Source: Mytilus edulis
Lineage: Eukaryota; Mollusca; Bivalvia; Mytilida; Mytilidae
Direction: 5' to 3'
NCBI RefSeq assembly: GCF_963676685.1
Contig: NC_092348.1
Location: forward strand, 13,676,867 to 13,740,866
Length of the DNA: 64,000 bases
Below, piece by piece: positions 20,675 to 35,058 of the stretch. The translations under genes and the position numbers were made by a program. The stretch's first letter is position 1, and every line of letters starts with the position of its first letter. Under the pieces are notes generated by a model. The model made no database searches. It was not told the DNA's origin and was given only the letters and a program-made list of their open reading frames with translations.

Positions 20675-21352
20675 TATAAACAACATGAAATATGCAGCTT
20701 GGTCCCCCCTTTTCCTCGCTATTAATTTTTTTTTTTATCTCTCTCCATCAAATGTAGCATTACCTAGAAAAAAGATCACATGTAAAAAAAAAATCAAAAA
20801 CACTGACTATTATAGACTTATTTCTAGTTCGTGCTTAGAGGGGAAGCAAAGAAATTAGAAAGAAGCAGTTGCAGAAGTTTGTCATGCCCAATATAAAGAG
20901 AGTGATTTACGGAGATTTCTTTGCGTGCGCCATGCGCCATGACGCTACTCTTCTCTGTATCGTTTCAGTTTGAGTTTATTCACGGCAAAGTAGCGATTAG
21001 TTTAAGAGCATGTTTTTCCATCCAATAAGTTGTTTTCTATAGCTATAGCGTGTTTTGACAAAGTGAAATACATGGTTTCATTACGCATACGTTGTATATT
21101 CGTTCTTATACTGTGTGTATGTGCATTGCCGTGGCTCCATTCGGTTGTAATATGATCACGTTGTTACACAACAAAAATATGAAAAATCTATCAAATTCAT
21201 AAATTGCCAACATGGTTCTACGGCATAAATGTGCCATGTGTAGATACTTATTGGGTAGAATTTAAGGATGTTTGCAAAAAGTTCATTTTCGCAAACACCT
21301 TCTCTCAGAAAACATTTACATTATTCTGTATATTCAAAGTTTGTGCTAGTCG

Positions 21353-21473
21353 AGTTACTCTGGTTTCTCTTCAAACCACGAATATATCTTTCGCCTTTTA
21401 CTAAAGATATCCGTGGAGAGGAACAATTAATGAGTCTATAGACAATTTCTCTACACCCACTTTACGTGGGTAA
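21353..21473 (+). ncRNA. U5: U5 snRNA, array copy 4
   Basis: Identical RNA region; T at -6. Confidence 0.92.
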
Positions 21474-22151
21474 TATAAACAACATGAAATATGCAGCTTG
21501 GTCCCCCCTTTTCCTCGCTATTAATTTTTTTTTTTATCTCTCTCCATCAAATGTAGCATTACCTAGAAAAAAGATCACATGTAAAAAAAAAATCAAAAAC
21601 ACTGACTATTATAGACTTATTTCTAGTTCGTGCTTAGAGGGGAAGCAAAGAAATTAGAAAGAAGCAGTTGCAGAAGTTTGTCATGCCCAATATAAAGAGA
21701 GTGATTTACGGAGATTTCTTTGCGTGCGCCATGCGCCATGACGCTACTCTTCTCTGTATCGTTTCAGTTTGAGTTTATTCACGGCAAAGTAGCGATTAGT
21801 TTAAGAGCATGTTTTTCCATCCAATAAGTTGTTTTCTATAGCTATAGCGTGTTTTGACAAAGTGAAATACATGGTTTCATTACGCATACGTTGTATATTC
21901 GTTCTTATACTGTGTGTATGTGCATTGCCGTGGCTCCATTCGGTTGTAATATGATCACGTTGTTACACAACAAAAATATGAAAAATCTATCAAATTCATA
22001 AATTGCCAACATGGTTCTACGGCATAAATGTGCCATGTGTAGATACTTATTGGGTAGAATTTAAGGATGTTTGCAAAAAGTTCATTTTCGCAAACACCTT
22101 CTCTCAGAAAACATTTACATTATTCTGTATATTCAAAGTTTGTGCAAGTCG

Positions 22152-22272
22152 AGTTACTCTGGTTTCTCTTCAAACCACGAATATATCTTTCGCCTTTTAC
22201 TAAAGATATCCGTGGAGAGGAACAATTAATGAGTCTATAGACAATTTCTCTACACCCACTTTACGTGGGTAA
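22152..22272 (+). ncRNA. U5: U5 snRNA, array copy 5
   Basis: Identical RNA region; first copy with A at -6. Confidence 0.92.
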
Positions 22273-22950
22273 TATAAACAACATGAAATATGCAGCTTGG
22301 TCCCCCCTTTTCCTCGCTATTAATTTTTTTTTTTATCTCTCTCCATCAAATGTAGCATTACCTAGAAAAAAGATCACATGTAAAAAAAAAATCAAAAACA
22401 CTGACTATTATAGACTTATTTCTAGTTCGTGCTTAGAGGGGAAGCAAAGAAATTAGAAAGAAGCAGTTGCAGAAGTTTGTCATGCCCAATATAAAGAGAG
22501 TGATTTACGGAGATTTCTTTGCGTGCGCCATGCGCCATGACGCTACTCTTCTCTGTATCGTTTCAGTTTGAGTTTATTCACGGCAAAGTAGCGATTAGTT
22601 TAAGAGCATGTTTTTCCATCCAATAAGTTGTTTTCTATAGCTATAGCGTGTTTTGACAAAGTGAAATACATGGTTTCATTACGCATACGTTGTATATTCG
22701 TTCTTATACTGTGTGTATGTGCATTGCCGTGGCTCCATTCGGTTGTAATATGATCACGTTGTTACACAACAAAAATATGAAAAATCTATCAAATTCATAA
22801 ATTGCCAACATGGTTCTACGGCATAAATGTGCCATGTGTAGATACTTATTGGGTAGAATTTAAGGATGTTTGCAAAAAGTTCATTTTCGCAAACACCTTC
22901 TCTCAGAAAACATTTACATTATTCTGTATATTCAAAGTTTGTGCAAGTCG

Positions 22951-23071
22951 AGTTACTCTGGTTTCTCTTCAAACCACGAATATATCTTTCGCCTTTTACT
23001 AAAGATATCCGTGGAGAGGAACAATTAATGAGTCTATAGACAATTTCTCTACACCCACTTTACGTGGGTAA
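22951..23071 (+). ncRNA. U5: U5 snRNA, array copy 6
   Basis: Identical RNA region; A at -6. Confidence 0.92.
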
Positions 23072-23749
23072 TATAAACAACATGAAATATGCAGCTTGGT
23101 CCCCCCTTTTCCTCGCTATTAATTTTTTTTTTTATCTCTCTCCATCAAATGTAGCATTACCTAGAAAAAAGATCACATGTAAAAAAAAAATCAAAAACAC
23201 TGACTATTATAGACTTATTTCTAGTTCGTGCTTAGAGGGGAAGCAAAGAAATTAGAAAGAAGCAGTTGCAGAAGTTTGTCATGCCCAATATAAAGAGAGT
23301 GATTTACGGAGATTTCTTTGCGTGCGCCATGCGCCATGACGCTACTCTTCTCTGTATCGTTTCAGTTTGAGTTTATTCACGGCAAAGTAGCGATTAGTTT
23401 AAGAGCATGTTTTTCCATCCAATAAGTTGTTTTCTATAGCTATAGCGTGTTTTGACAAAGTGAAATACATGGTTTCATTACGCATACGTTGTATATTCGT
23501 TCTTATACTGTGTGTATGTGCATTGCCGTGGCTCCATTCGGTTGTAATATGATCACGTTGTTACACAACAAAAATATGAAAAATCTATCAAATTCATAAA
23601 TTGCCAACATGGTTCTACGGCATAAATGTGCCATGTGTAGATACTTATTGGGTAGAATTTAAGGATGTTTGCAAAAAGTTCATTTTCGCAAACACCTTCT
23701 CTCAGAAAACATTTACATTATTCTGTATATTCAAAGTTTGTGCTAGTCG

Positions 23750-23870
23750 AGTTACTCTGGTTTCTCTTCAAACCACGAATATATCTTTCGCCTTTTACTA
23801 AAGATATCCGTGGAGAGGAACAATTAATGAGTCTATAGACAATTTCTCTACACCCACTTTACGTGGGTAA
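23750..23870 (+). ncRNA. U5: U5 snRNA, array copy 7
   Basis: Identical RNA region; reverts to T at -6 between A-type neighbours, a sign of exchange between units. Confidence 0.92.
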
Positions 23871-24548
23871 TATAAACAACATGAAATATGCAGCTTGGTC
23901 CCCCCTTTTCCTCGCTATTAATTTTTTTTTTTATCTCTCTCCATCAAATGTAGCATTACCTAGAAAAAAGATCACATGTAAAAAAAAAATCAAAAACACT
24001 GACTATTATAGACTTATTTCTAGTTCGTGCTTAGAGGGGAAGCAAAGAAATTAGAAAGAAGCAGTTGCAGAAGTTTGTCATGCCCAATATAAAGAGAGTG
24101 ATTTACGGAGATTTCTTTGCGTGCGCCATGCGCCATGACGCTACTCTTCTCTGTATCGTTTCAGTTTGAGTTTATTCACGGCAAAGTAGCGATTAGTTTA
24201 AGAGCATGTTTTTCCATCCAATAAGTTGTTTTCTATAGCTATAGCGTGTTTTGACAAAGTGAAATACATGGTTTCATTACGCATACGTTGTATATTCGTT
24301 CTTATACTGTGTGTATGTGCATTGCCGTGGCTCCATTCGGTTGTAATATGATCACGTTGTTACACAACAAAAATATGAAAAATCTATCAAATTCATAAAT
24401 TGCCAACATGGTTCTACGGCATAAATGTGCCATGTGTAGATACTTATTGGGTAGAATTTAAGGATGTTTGCAAAAAGTTCATTTTCGCAAACACCTTCTC
24501 TCAGAAAACATTTACATTATTCTGTATATTCAAAGTTTGTGCAAGTCG

Positions 24549-24669
24549 AGTTACTCTGGTTTCTCTTCAAACCACGAATATATCTTTCGCCTTTTACTAA
24601 AGATATCCGTGGAGAGGAACAATTAATGAGTCTATAGACAATTTCTCTACACCCACTTTACGTGGGTAA
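24549..24669 (+). ncRNA. U5: U5 snRNA, array copy 8
   Basis: Identical RNA region; A at -6, as in all later copies. Confidence 0.92.
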
Positions 24670-25347
24670 TATAAACAACATGAAATATGCAGCTTGGTCC
24701 CCCCTTTTCCTCGCTATTAATTTTTTTTTTTATCTCTCTCCATCAAATGTAGCATTACCTAGAAAAAAGATCACATGTAAAAAAAAAATCAAAAACACTG
24801 ACTATTATAGACTTATTTCTAGTTCGTGCTTAGAGGGGAAGCAAAGAAATTAGAAAGAAGCAGTTGCAGAAGTTTGTCATGCCCAATATAAAGAGAGTGA
24901 TTTACGGAGATTTCTTTGCGTGCGCCATGCGCCATGACGCTACTCTTCTCTGTATCGTTTCAGTTTGAGTTTATTCACGGCAAAGTAGCGATTAGTTTAA
25001 GAGCATGTTTTTCCATCCAATAAGTTGTTTTCTATAGCTATAGCGTGTTTTGACAAAGTGAAATACATGGTTTCATTACGCATACGTTGTATATTCGTTC
25101 TTATACTGTGTGTATGTGCATTGCCGTGGCTCCATTCGGTTGTAATATGATCACGTTGTTACACAACAAAAATATGAAAAATCTATCAAATTCATAAATT
25201 GCCAACATGGTTCTACGGCATAAATGTGCCATGTGTAGATACTTATTGGGTAGAATTTAAGGATGTTTGCAAAAAGTTCATTTTCGCAAACACCTTCTCT
25301 CAGAAAACATTTACATTATTCTGTATATTCAAAGTTTGTGCAAGTCG

Positions 25348-25468
25348 AGTTACTCTGGTTTCTCTTCAAACCACGAATATATCTTTCGCCTTTTACTAAA
25401 GATATCCGTGGAGAGGAACAATTAATGAGTCTATAGACAATTTCTCTACACCCACTTTACGTGGGTAA
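25348..25468 (+). ncRNA. U5: U5 snRNA, array copy 9
   Basis: Identical RNA region. Confidence 0.92.
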
Positions 25469-26146
25469 TATAAACAACATGAAATATGCAGCTTGGTCCC
25501 CCCTTTTCCTCGCTATTAATTTTTTTTTTTATCTCTCTCCATCAAATGTAGCATTACCTAGAAAAAAGATCACATGTAAAAAAAAAATCAAAAACACTGA
25601 CTATTATAGACTTATTTCTAGTTCGTGCTTAGAGGGGAAGCAAAGAAATTAGAAAGAAGCAGTTGCAGAAGTTTGTCATGCCCAATATAAAGAGAGTGAT
25701 TTACGGAGATTTCTTTGCGTGCGCCATGCGCCATGACGCTACTCTTCTCTGTATCGTTTCAGTTTGAGTTTATTCACGGCAAAGTAGCGATTAGTTTAAG
25801 AGCATGTTTTTCCATCCAATAAGTTGTTTTCTATAGCTATAGCGTGTTTTGACAAAGTGAAATACATGGTTTCATTACGCATACGTTGTATATTCGTTCT
25901 TATACTGTGTGTATGTGCATTGCCGTGGCTCCATTCGGTTGTAATATGATCACGTTGTTACACAACAAAAATATGAAAAATCTATCAAATTCATAAATTG
26001 CCAACATGGTTCTACGGCATAAATGTGCCATGTGTAGATACTTATTGGGTAGAATTTAAGGATGTTTGCAAAAAGTTCATTTTCGCAAACACCTTCTCTC
26101 AGAAAACATTTACATTATTCTGTATATTCAAAGTTTGTGCAAGTCG

Positions 26147-26267
26147 AGTTACTCTGGTTTCTCTTCAAACCACGAATATATCTTTCGCCTTTTACTAAAG
26201 ATATCCGTGGAGAGGAACAATTAATGAGTCTATAGACAATTTCTCTACACCCACTTTACGTGGGTAA
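26147..26267 (+). ncRNA. U5: U5 snRNA, array copy 10
   Basis: Identical RNA region. The spacer that follows carries the only 4-base insertion (TTAA near 26824). Confidence 0.92.
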
Positions 26268-26949
26268 TATAAACAACATGAAATATGCAGCTTGGTCCCC
26301 CCTTTTCCTCGCTATTAATTTTTTTTTTTATCTCTCTCCATCAAATGTAGCATTACCTAGAAAAAAGATCACATGTAAAAAAAAAATCAAAAACACTGAC
26401 TATTATAGACTTATTTCTAGTTCGTGCTTAGAGGGGAAGCAAAGAAATTAGAAAGAAGCAGTTGCAGAAGTTTGTCATGCCCAATATAAAGAGAGTGATT
26501 TACGGAGATTTCTTTGCGTGCGCCATGCGCCATGACGCTACTCTTCTCTGTATCGTTTCAGTTTGAGTTTATTCACGGCAAAGTAGCGATTAGTTTAAGA
26601 GCATGTTTTTCCATCCAATAAGTTGTTTTCTATAGCTATAGCGTGTTTTGACAAAGTGAAATACATGGTTTCATTACGCATACGTTGTATATTCGTTCTT
26701 ATACTGTGTGTATGTGCATTGCCGTGGCTCCATTCGGTTGTAATATGATCACGTTGTTACACAACAAAAATATGAAAAATCTATCAAATTCATAAATTGC
26801 CAACATGGTTCTACGGCATAAATTAATGTGCCATGTGTAGATACTTATTGGGTAGAATTTAAGGATGTTTGCAAAAAGTTCATTTTCGCAAACACCTTCT
26901 CTCAGAAAACATTTACATTATTCTGTATATTCAAAGTTTGTGCAAGTCG

Positions 26950-27070
26950 AGTTACTCTGGTTTCTCTTCAAACCACGAATATATCTTTCGCCTTTTACTA
27001 AAGATATCCGTGGAGAGGAACAATTAATGAGTCTATAGACAATTTCTCTACACCCACTTTACGTGGGTAA
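26950..27070 (+). ncRNA. U5: U5 snRNA, array copy 11
   Basis: RNA region unchanged; lies about 125 bases downstream of the 4-base spacer insertion, which makes this interval 803 bp. Confidence 0.92.
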
Positions 27071-27748
27071 TATAAACAACATGAAATATGCAGCTTGGTC
27101 CCCCCTTTTCCTCGCTATTAATTTTTTTTTTTATCTCTCTCCATCAAATGTAGCATTACCTAGAAAAAAGATCACATGTAAAAAAAAAATCAAAAACACT
27201 GACTATTATAGACTTATTTCTAGTTCGTGCTTAGAGGGGAAGCAAAGAAATTAGAAAGAAGCAGTTGCAGAAGTTTGTCATGCCCAATATAAAGAGAGTG
27301 ATTTACGGAGATTTCTTTGCGTGCGCCATGCGCCATGACGCTACTCTTCTCTGTATCGTTTCAGTTTGAGTTTATTCACGGCAAAGTAGCGATTAGTTTA
27401 AGAGCATGTTTTTCCATCCAATAAGTTGTTTTCTATAGCTATAGCGTGTTTTGACAAAGTGAAATACATGGTTTCATTACGCATACGTTGTATATTCGTT
27501 CTTATACTGTGTGTATGTGCATTGCCGTGGCTCCATTCGGTTGTAATATGATCACGTTGTTACACAACAAAAATATGAAAAATCTATCAAATTCATAAAT
27601 TGCCAACATGGTTCTACGGCATAAATGTGCCATGTGTAGATACTTATTGGGTAGAATTTAAGGATGTTTGCAAAAAGTTCATTTTCGCAAACACCTTCTC
27701 TCAGAAAACATTTACATTATTCTGTATATTCAAAGTTTGTGCAAGTCG

Positions 27749-27869
27749 AGTTACTCTGGTTTCTCTTCAAACCACGAATATATCTTTCGCCTTTTACTAA
27801 AGATATCCGTGGAGAGGAACAATTAATGAGTCTATAGACAATTTCTCTACACCCACTTTACGTGGGTAA
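27749..27869 (+). ncRNA. U5: U5 snRNA, array copy 12
   Basis: Identical RNA region. Confidence 0.92.
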
Positions 27870-28547
27870 TATAAACAACATGAAATATGCAGCTTGGTCC
27901 CCCCTTTTCCTCGCTATTAATTTTTTTTTTTATCTCTCTCCATCAAATGTAGCATTACCTAGAAAAAAGATCACATGTAAAAAAAAAATCAAAAACACTG
28001 ACTATTATAGACTTATTTCTAGTTCGTGCTTAGAGGGGAAGCAAAGAAATTAGAAAGAAGCAGTTGCAGAAGTTTGTCATGCCCAATATAAAGAGAGTGA
28101 TTTACGGAGATTTCTTTGCGTGCGCCATGCGCCATGACGCTACTCTTCTCTGTATCGTTTCAGTTTGAGTTTATTCACGGCAAAGTAGCGATTAGTTTAA
28201 GAGCATGTTTTTCCATCCAATAAGTTGTTTTCTATAGCTATAGCGTGTTTTGACAAAGTGAAATACATGGTTTCATTACGCATACGTTGTATATTCGTTC
28301 TTATACTGTGTGTATGTGCATTGCCGTGGCTCCATTCGGTTGTAATATGATCACGTTGTTACACAACAAAAATATGAAAAATCTATCAAATTCATAAATT
28401 GCCAACATGGTTCTACGGCATAAATGTGCCATGTGTAGATACTTATTGGGTAGAATTTAAGGATGTTTGCAAAAAGTTCATTTTCGCAAACACCTTCTCT
28501 CAGAAAACATTTACATTATTCTGTATATTCAAAGTTTGTGCAAGTCG

Positions 28548-28668
28548 AGTTACTCTGGTTTCTCTTCAAACCACGAATATATCTTTCGCCTTTTACTAAA
28601 GATATCCGTGGAGAGGAACAATTAATGAGTCTATAGACAATTTCTCTACACCCACTTTACGTGGGTAA
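28548..28668 (+). ncRNA. U5: U5 snRNA, array copy 13
   Basis: Identical RNA region. Confidence 0.92.
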
Positions 28669-29346
28669 TATAAACAACATGAAATATGCAGCTTGGTCCC
28701 CCCTTTTCCTCGCTATTAATTTTTTTTTTTATCTCTCTCCATCAAATGTAGCATTACCTAGAAAAAAGATCACATGTAAAAAAAAAATCAAAAACACTGA
28801 CTATTATAGACTTATTTCTAGTTCGTGCTTAGAGGGGAAGCAAAGAAATTAGAAAGAAGCAGTTGCAGAAGTTTGTCATGCCCAATATAAAGAGAGTGAT
28901 TTACGGAGATTTCTTTGCGTGCGCCATGCGCCATGACGCTACTCTTCTCTGTATCGTTTCAGTTTGAGTTTATTCACGGCAAAGTAGCGATTAGTTTAAG
29001 AGCATGTTTTTCCATCCAATAAGTTGTTTTCTATAGCTATAGCGTGTTTTGACAAAGTGAAATACATGGTTTCATTACGCATACGTTGTATATTCGTTCT
29101 TATACTGTGTGTATGTGCATTGCCGTGGCTCCATTCGGTTGTAATATGATCACGTTGTTACACAACAAAAATATGAAAAATCTATCAAATTCATAAATTG
29201 CCAACATGGTTCTACGGCATAAATGTGCCATGTGTAGATACTTATTGGGTAGAATTTAAGGATGTTTGCAAAAAGTTCATTTTCGCAAACACCTTCTCTC
29301 AGAAAACATTTACATTATTCTGTATATTCAAAGTTTGTGCAAGTCG

Positions 29347-29467
29347 AGTTACTCTGGTTTCTCTTCAAACCACGAATATATCTTTCGCCTTTTACTAAAG
29401 ATATCCGTGGAGAGGAACAATTAATGAGTCTATAGACAATTTCTCTACACCCACTTTACGTGGGTAA
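29347..29467 (+). ncRNA. U5: U5 snRNA, array copy 14
   Basis: Identical RNA region. Confidence 0.92.
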
Positions 29468-30145
29468 TATAAACAACATGAAATATGCAGCTTGGTCCCC
29501 CCTTTTCCTCGCTATTAATTTTTTTTTTTATCTCTCTCCATCAAATGTAGCATTACCTAGAAAAAAGATCACATGTAAAAAAAAAATCAAAAACACTGAC
29601 TATTATAGACTTATTTCTAGTTCGTGCTTAGAGGGGAAGCAAAGAAATTAGAAAGAAGCAGTTGCAGAAGTTTGTCATGCCCAATATAAAGAGAGTGATT
29701 TACGGAGATTTCTTTGCGTGCGCCATGCGCCATGACGCTACTCTTCTCTGTATCGTTTCAGTTTGAGTTTATTCACGGCAAAGTAGCGATTAGTTTAAGA
29801 GCATGTTTTTCCATCCAATAAGTTGTTTTCTATAGCTATAGCGTGTTTTGACAAAGTGAAATACATGGTTTCATTACGCATACGTTGTATATTCGTTCTT
29901 ATACTGTGTGTATGTGCATTGCCGTGGCTCCATTCGGTTGTAATATGATCACGTTGTTACACAACAAAAATATGAAAAATCTATCAAATTCATAAATTGC
30001 CAACATGGTTCTACGGCATAAATGTGCCATGTGTAGATACTTATTGGGTAGAATTTAAGGATGTTTGCAAAAAGTTCATTTTCGCAAACACCTTCTCTCA
30101 GAAAACATTTACATTATTCTGTATATTCAAAGTTTGTGCAAGTCG

Positions 30146-30266
30146 AGTTACTCTGGTTTCTCTTCAAACCACGAATATATCTTTCGCCTTTTACTAAAGA
30201 TATCCGTGGAGAGGAACAATTAATGAGTCTATAGACAATTTCTCTACACCCACTTTACGTGGGTAA
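30146..30266 (+). ncRNA. U5: U5 snRNA, array copy 15
   Basis: Identical RNA region. Confidence 0.92.
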
Positions 30267-30944
30267 TATAAACAACATGAAATATGCAGCTTGGTCCCCC
30301 CTTTTCCTCGCTATTAATTTTTTTTTTTATCTCTCTCCATCAAATGTAGCATTACCTAGAAAAAAGATCACATGTAAAAAAAAAATCAAAAACACTGACT
30401 ATTATAGACTTATTTCTAGTTCGTGCTTAGAGGGGAAGCAAAGAAATTAGAAAGAAGCAGTTGCAGAAGTTTGTCATGCCCAATATAAAGAGAGTGATTT
30501 ACGGAGATTTCTTTGCGTGCGCCATGCGCCATGACGCTACTCTTCTCTGTATCGTTTCAGTTTGAGTTTATTCACGGCAAAGTAGCGATTAGTTTAAGAG
30601 CATGTTTTTCCATCCAATAAGTTGTTTTCTATAGCTATAGCGTGTTTTGACAAAGTGAAATACATGGTTTCATTACGCATACGTTGTATATTCGTTCTTA
30701 TACTGTGTGTATGTGCATTGCCGTGGCTCCATTCGGTTGTAATATGATCACGTTGTTACACAACAAAAATATGAAAAATCTATCAAATTCATAAATTGCC
30801 AACATGGTTCTACGGCATAAATGTGCCATGTGTAGATACTTATTGGGTAGAATTTAAGGATGTTTGCAAAAAGTTCATTTTCGCAAACACCTTCTCTCAG
30901 AAAACATTTACATTATTCTGTATATTCAAAGTTTGTGCAAGTCG

Positions 30945-31065
30945 AGTTACTCTGGTTTCTCTTCAAACCACGAATATATCTTTCGCCTTTTACTAAAGAT
31001 ATCCGTGGAGAGGAACAATTAATGAGTCTATAGACAATTTCTCTACACCCACTTTACGTGGGTAA
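30945..31065 (+). ncRNA. U5: U5 snRNA, array copy 16
   Basis: Identical RNA region. Confidence 0.92.
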
Positions 31066-31743
31066 TATAAACAACATGAAATATGCAGCTTGGTCCCCCC
31101 TTTTCCTCGCTATTAATTTTTTTTTTTATCTCTCTCCATCAAATGTAGCATTACCTAGAAAAAAGATCACATGTAAAAAAAAAATCAAAAACACTGACTA
31201 TTATAGACTTATTTCTAGTTCGTGCTTAGAGGGGAAGCAAAGAAATTAGAAAGAAGCAGTTGCAGAAGTTTGTCATGCCCAATATAAAGAGAGTGATTTA
31301 CGGAGATTTCTTTGCGTGCGCCATGCGCCATGACGCTACTCTTCTCTGTATCGTTTCAGTTTGAGTTTATTCACGGCAAAGTAGCGATTAGTTTAAGAGC
31401 ATGTTTTTCCATCCAATAAGTTGTTTTCTATAGCTATAGCGTGTTTTGACAAAGTGAAATACATGGTTTCATTACGCATACGTTGTATATTCGTTCTTAT
31501 ACTGTGTGTATGTGCATTGCCGTGGCTCCATTCGGTTGTAATATGATCACGTTGTTACACAACAAAAATATGAAAAATCTATCAAATTCATAAATTGCCA
31601 ACATGGTTCTACGGCATAAATGTGCCATGTGTAGATACTTATTGGGTAGAATTTAAGGATGTTTGCAAAAAGTTCATTTTCGCAAACACCTTCTCTCAGA
31701 AAACATTTACATTATTCTGTATATTCAAAGTTTGTGCAAGTCG

Positions 31744-31864
31744 AGTTACTCTGGTTTCTCTTCAAACCACGAATATATCTTTCGCCTTTTACTAAAGATA
31801 TCCGTGGAGAGGAACAATTAATGAGTCTATAGACAATTTCTCTACACCCACTTTACGTGGGTAA
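31744..31864 (+). ncRNA. U5: U5 snRNA, array copy 17
   Basis: Identical RNA region. Confidence 0.92.
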
Positions 31865-32542
31865 TATAAACAACATGAAATATGCAGCTTGGTCCCCCCT
31901 TTTCCTCGCTATTAATTTTTTTTTTTATCTCTCTCCATCAAATGTAGCATTACCTAGAAAAAAGATCACATGTAAAAAAAAAATCAAAAACACTGACTAT
32001 TATAGACTTATTTCTAGTTCGTGCTTAGAGGGGAAGCAAAGAAATTAGAAAGAAGCAGTTGCAGAAGTTTGTCATGCCCAATATAAAGAGAGTGATTTAC
32101 GGAGATTTCTTTGCGTGCGCCATGCGCCATGACGCTACTCTTCTCTGTATCGTTTCAGTTTGAGTTTATTCACGGCAAAGTAGCGATTAGTTTAAGAGCA
32201 TGTTTTTCCATCCAATAAGTTGTTTTCTATAGCTATAGCGTGTTTTGACAAAGTGAAATACATGGTTTCATTACGCATACGTTGTATATTCGTTCTTATA
32301 CTGTGTGTATGTGCATTGCCGTGGCTCCATTCGGTTGTAATATGATCACGTTGTTACACAACAAAAATATGAAAAATCTATCAAATTCATAAATTGCCAA
32401 CATGGTTCTACGGCATAAATGTGCCATGTGTAGATACTTATTGGGTAGAATTTAAGGATGTTTGCAAAAAGTTCATTTTCGCAAACACCTTCTCTCAGAA
32501 AACATTTACATTATTCTGTATATTCAAAGTTTGTGCAAGTCG

Positions 32543-32663
32543 AGTTACTCTGGTTTCTCTTCAAACCACGAATATATCTTTCGCCTTTTACTAAAGATAT
32601 CCGTGGAGAGGAACAATTAATGAGTCTATAGACAATTTCTCTACACCCACTTTACGTGGGTAA
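32543..32663 (+). ncRNA. U5: U5 snRNA, array copy 18
   Basis: Identical RNA region; the spacer after it is the last with a run of 10 A. Confidence 0.92.
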
Positions 32664-33341
32664 TATAAACAACATGAAATATGCAGCTTGGTCCCCCCTT
32701 TTCCTCGCTATTAATTTTTTTTTTTATCTCTCTCCATCAAATGTAGCATTACCTAGAAAAAAGATCACATGTAAAAAAAAAATCAAAAACACTGACTATT
32801 ATAGACTTATTTCTAGTTCGTGCTTAGAGGGGAAGCAAAGAAATTAGAAAGAAGCAGTTGCAGAAGTTTGTCATGCCCAATATAAAGAGAGTGATTTACG
32901 GAGATTTCTTTGCGTGCGCCATGCGCCATGACGCTACTCTTCTCTGTATCGTTTCAGTTTGAGTTTATTCACGGCAAAGTAGCGATTAGTTTAAGAGCAT
33001 GTTTTTCCATCCAATAAGTTGTTTTCTATAGCTATAGCGTGTTTTGACAAAGTGAAATACATGGTTTCATTACGCATACGTTGTATATTCGTTCTTATAC
33101 TGTGTGTATGTGCATTGCCGTGGCTCCATTCGGTTGTAATATGATCACGTTGTTACACAACAAAAATATGAAAAATCTATCAAATTCATAAATTGCCAAC
33201 ATGGTTCTACGGCATAAATGTGCCATGTGTAGATACTTATTGGGTAGAATTTAAGGATGTTTGCAAAAAGTTCATTTTCGCAAACACCTTCTCTCAGAAA
33301 ACATTTACATTATTCTGTATATTCAAAGTTTGTGCAAGTCG

Positions 33342-33462
33342 AGTTACTCTGGTTTCTCTTCAAACCACGAATATATCTTTCGCCTTTTACTAAAGATATC
33401 CGTGGAGAGGAACAATTAATGAGTCTATAGACAATTTCTCTACACCCACTTTACGTGGGTAA
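33342..33462 (+). ncRNA. U5: U5 snRNA, array copy 19
   Basis: Identical RNA region; from the spacer after this copy onward the A run has 9 bases and the period is 798. Confidence 0.92.
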
Positions 33463-34139
33463 TATAAACAACATGAAATATGCAGCTTGGTCCCCCCTTT
33501 TCCTCGCTATTAATTTTTTTTTTTATCTCTCTCCATCAAATGTAGCATTACCTAGAAAAAAGATCACATGTAAAAAAAAATCAAAAACACTGACTATTAT
33601 AGACTTATTTCTAGTTCGTGCTTAGAGGGGAAGCAAAGAAATTAGAAAGAAGCAGTTGCAGAAGTTTGTCATGCCCAATATAAAGAGAGTGATTTACGGA
33701 GATTTCTTTGCGTGCGCCATGCGCCATGACGCTACTCTTCTCTGTATCGTTTCAGTTTGAGTTTATTCACGGCAAAGTAGCGATTAGTTTAAGAGCATGT
33801 TTTTCCATCCAATAAGTTGTTTTCTATAGCTATAGCGTGTTTTGACAAAGTGAAATACATGGTTTCATTACGCATACGTTGTATATTCGTTCTTATACTG
33901 TGTGTATGTGCATTGCCGTGGCTCCATTCGGTTGTAATATGATCACGTTGTTACACAACAAAAATATGAAAAATCTATCAAATTCATAAATTGCCAACAT
34001 GGTTCTACGGCATAAATGTGCCATGTGTAGATACTTATTGGGTAGAATTTAAGGATGTTTGCAAAAAGTTCATTTTCGCAAACACCTTCTCTCAGAAAAC
34101 ATTTACATTATTCTGTATATTCAAAGTTTGTGCAAGTCG

Positions 34140-34260
34140 AGTTACTCTGGTTTCTCTTCAAACCACGAATATATCTTTCGCCTTTTACTAAAGATATCCG
34201 TGGAGAGGAACAATTAATGAGTCTATAGACAATTTCTCTACACCCACTTTACGTGGGTAA
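34140..34260 (+). ncRNA. U5: U5 snRNA, array copy 20
   Basis: Identical RNA region; 9-A block. Confidence 0.92.
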
Positions 34261-34937
34261 TATAAACAACATGAAATATGCAGCTTGGTCCCCCCTTTTC
34301 CTCGCTATTAATTTTTTTTTTTATCTCTCTCCATCAAATGTAGCATTACCTAGAAAAAAGATCACATGTAAAAAAAAATCAAAAACACTGACTATTATAG
34401 ACTTATTTCTAGTTCGTGCTTAGAGGGGAAGCAAAGAAATTAGAAAGAAGCAGTTGCAGAAGTTTGTCATGCCCAATATAAAGAGAGTGATTTACGGAGA
34501 TTTCTTTGCGTGCGCCATGCGCCATGACGCTACTCTTCTCTGTATCGTTTCAGTTTGAGTTTATTCACGGCAAAGTAGCGATTAGTTTAAGAGCATGTTT
34601 TTCCATCCAATAAGTTGTTTTCTATAGCTATAGCGTGTTTTGACAAAGTGAAATACATGGTTTCATTACGCATACGTTGTATATTCGTTCTTATACTGTG
34701 TGTATGTGCATTGCCGTGGCTCCATTCGGTTGTAATATGATCACGTTGTTACACAACAAAAATATGAAAAATCTATCAAATTCATAAATTGCCAACATGG
34801 TTCTACGGCATAAATGTGCCATGTGTAGATACTTATTGGGTAGAATTTAAGGATGTTTGCAAAAAGTTCATTTTCGCAAACACCTTCTCTCAGAAAACAT
34901 TTACATTATTCTGTATATTCAAAGTTTGTGCAAGTCG

Positions 34938-35058
34938 AGTTACTCTGGTTTCTCTTCAAACCACGAATATATCTTTCGCCTTTTACTAAAGATATCCGTG
35001 GAGAGGAACAATTAATGAGTCTATAGACAATTTCTCTACACCCACTTTACGTGGGTAA
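34938..35058 (+). ncRNA. U5: U5 snRNA, array copy 21
   Basis: Identical RNA region; 9-A block. Confidence 0.92.
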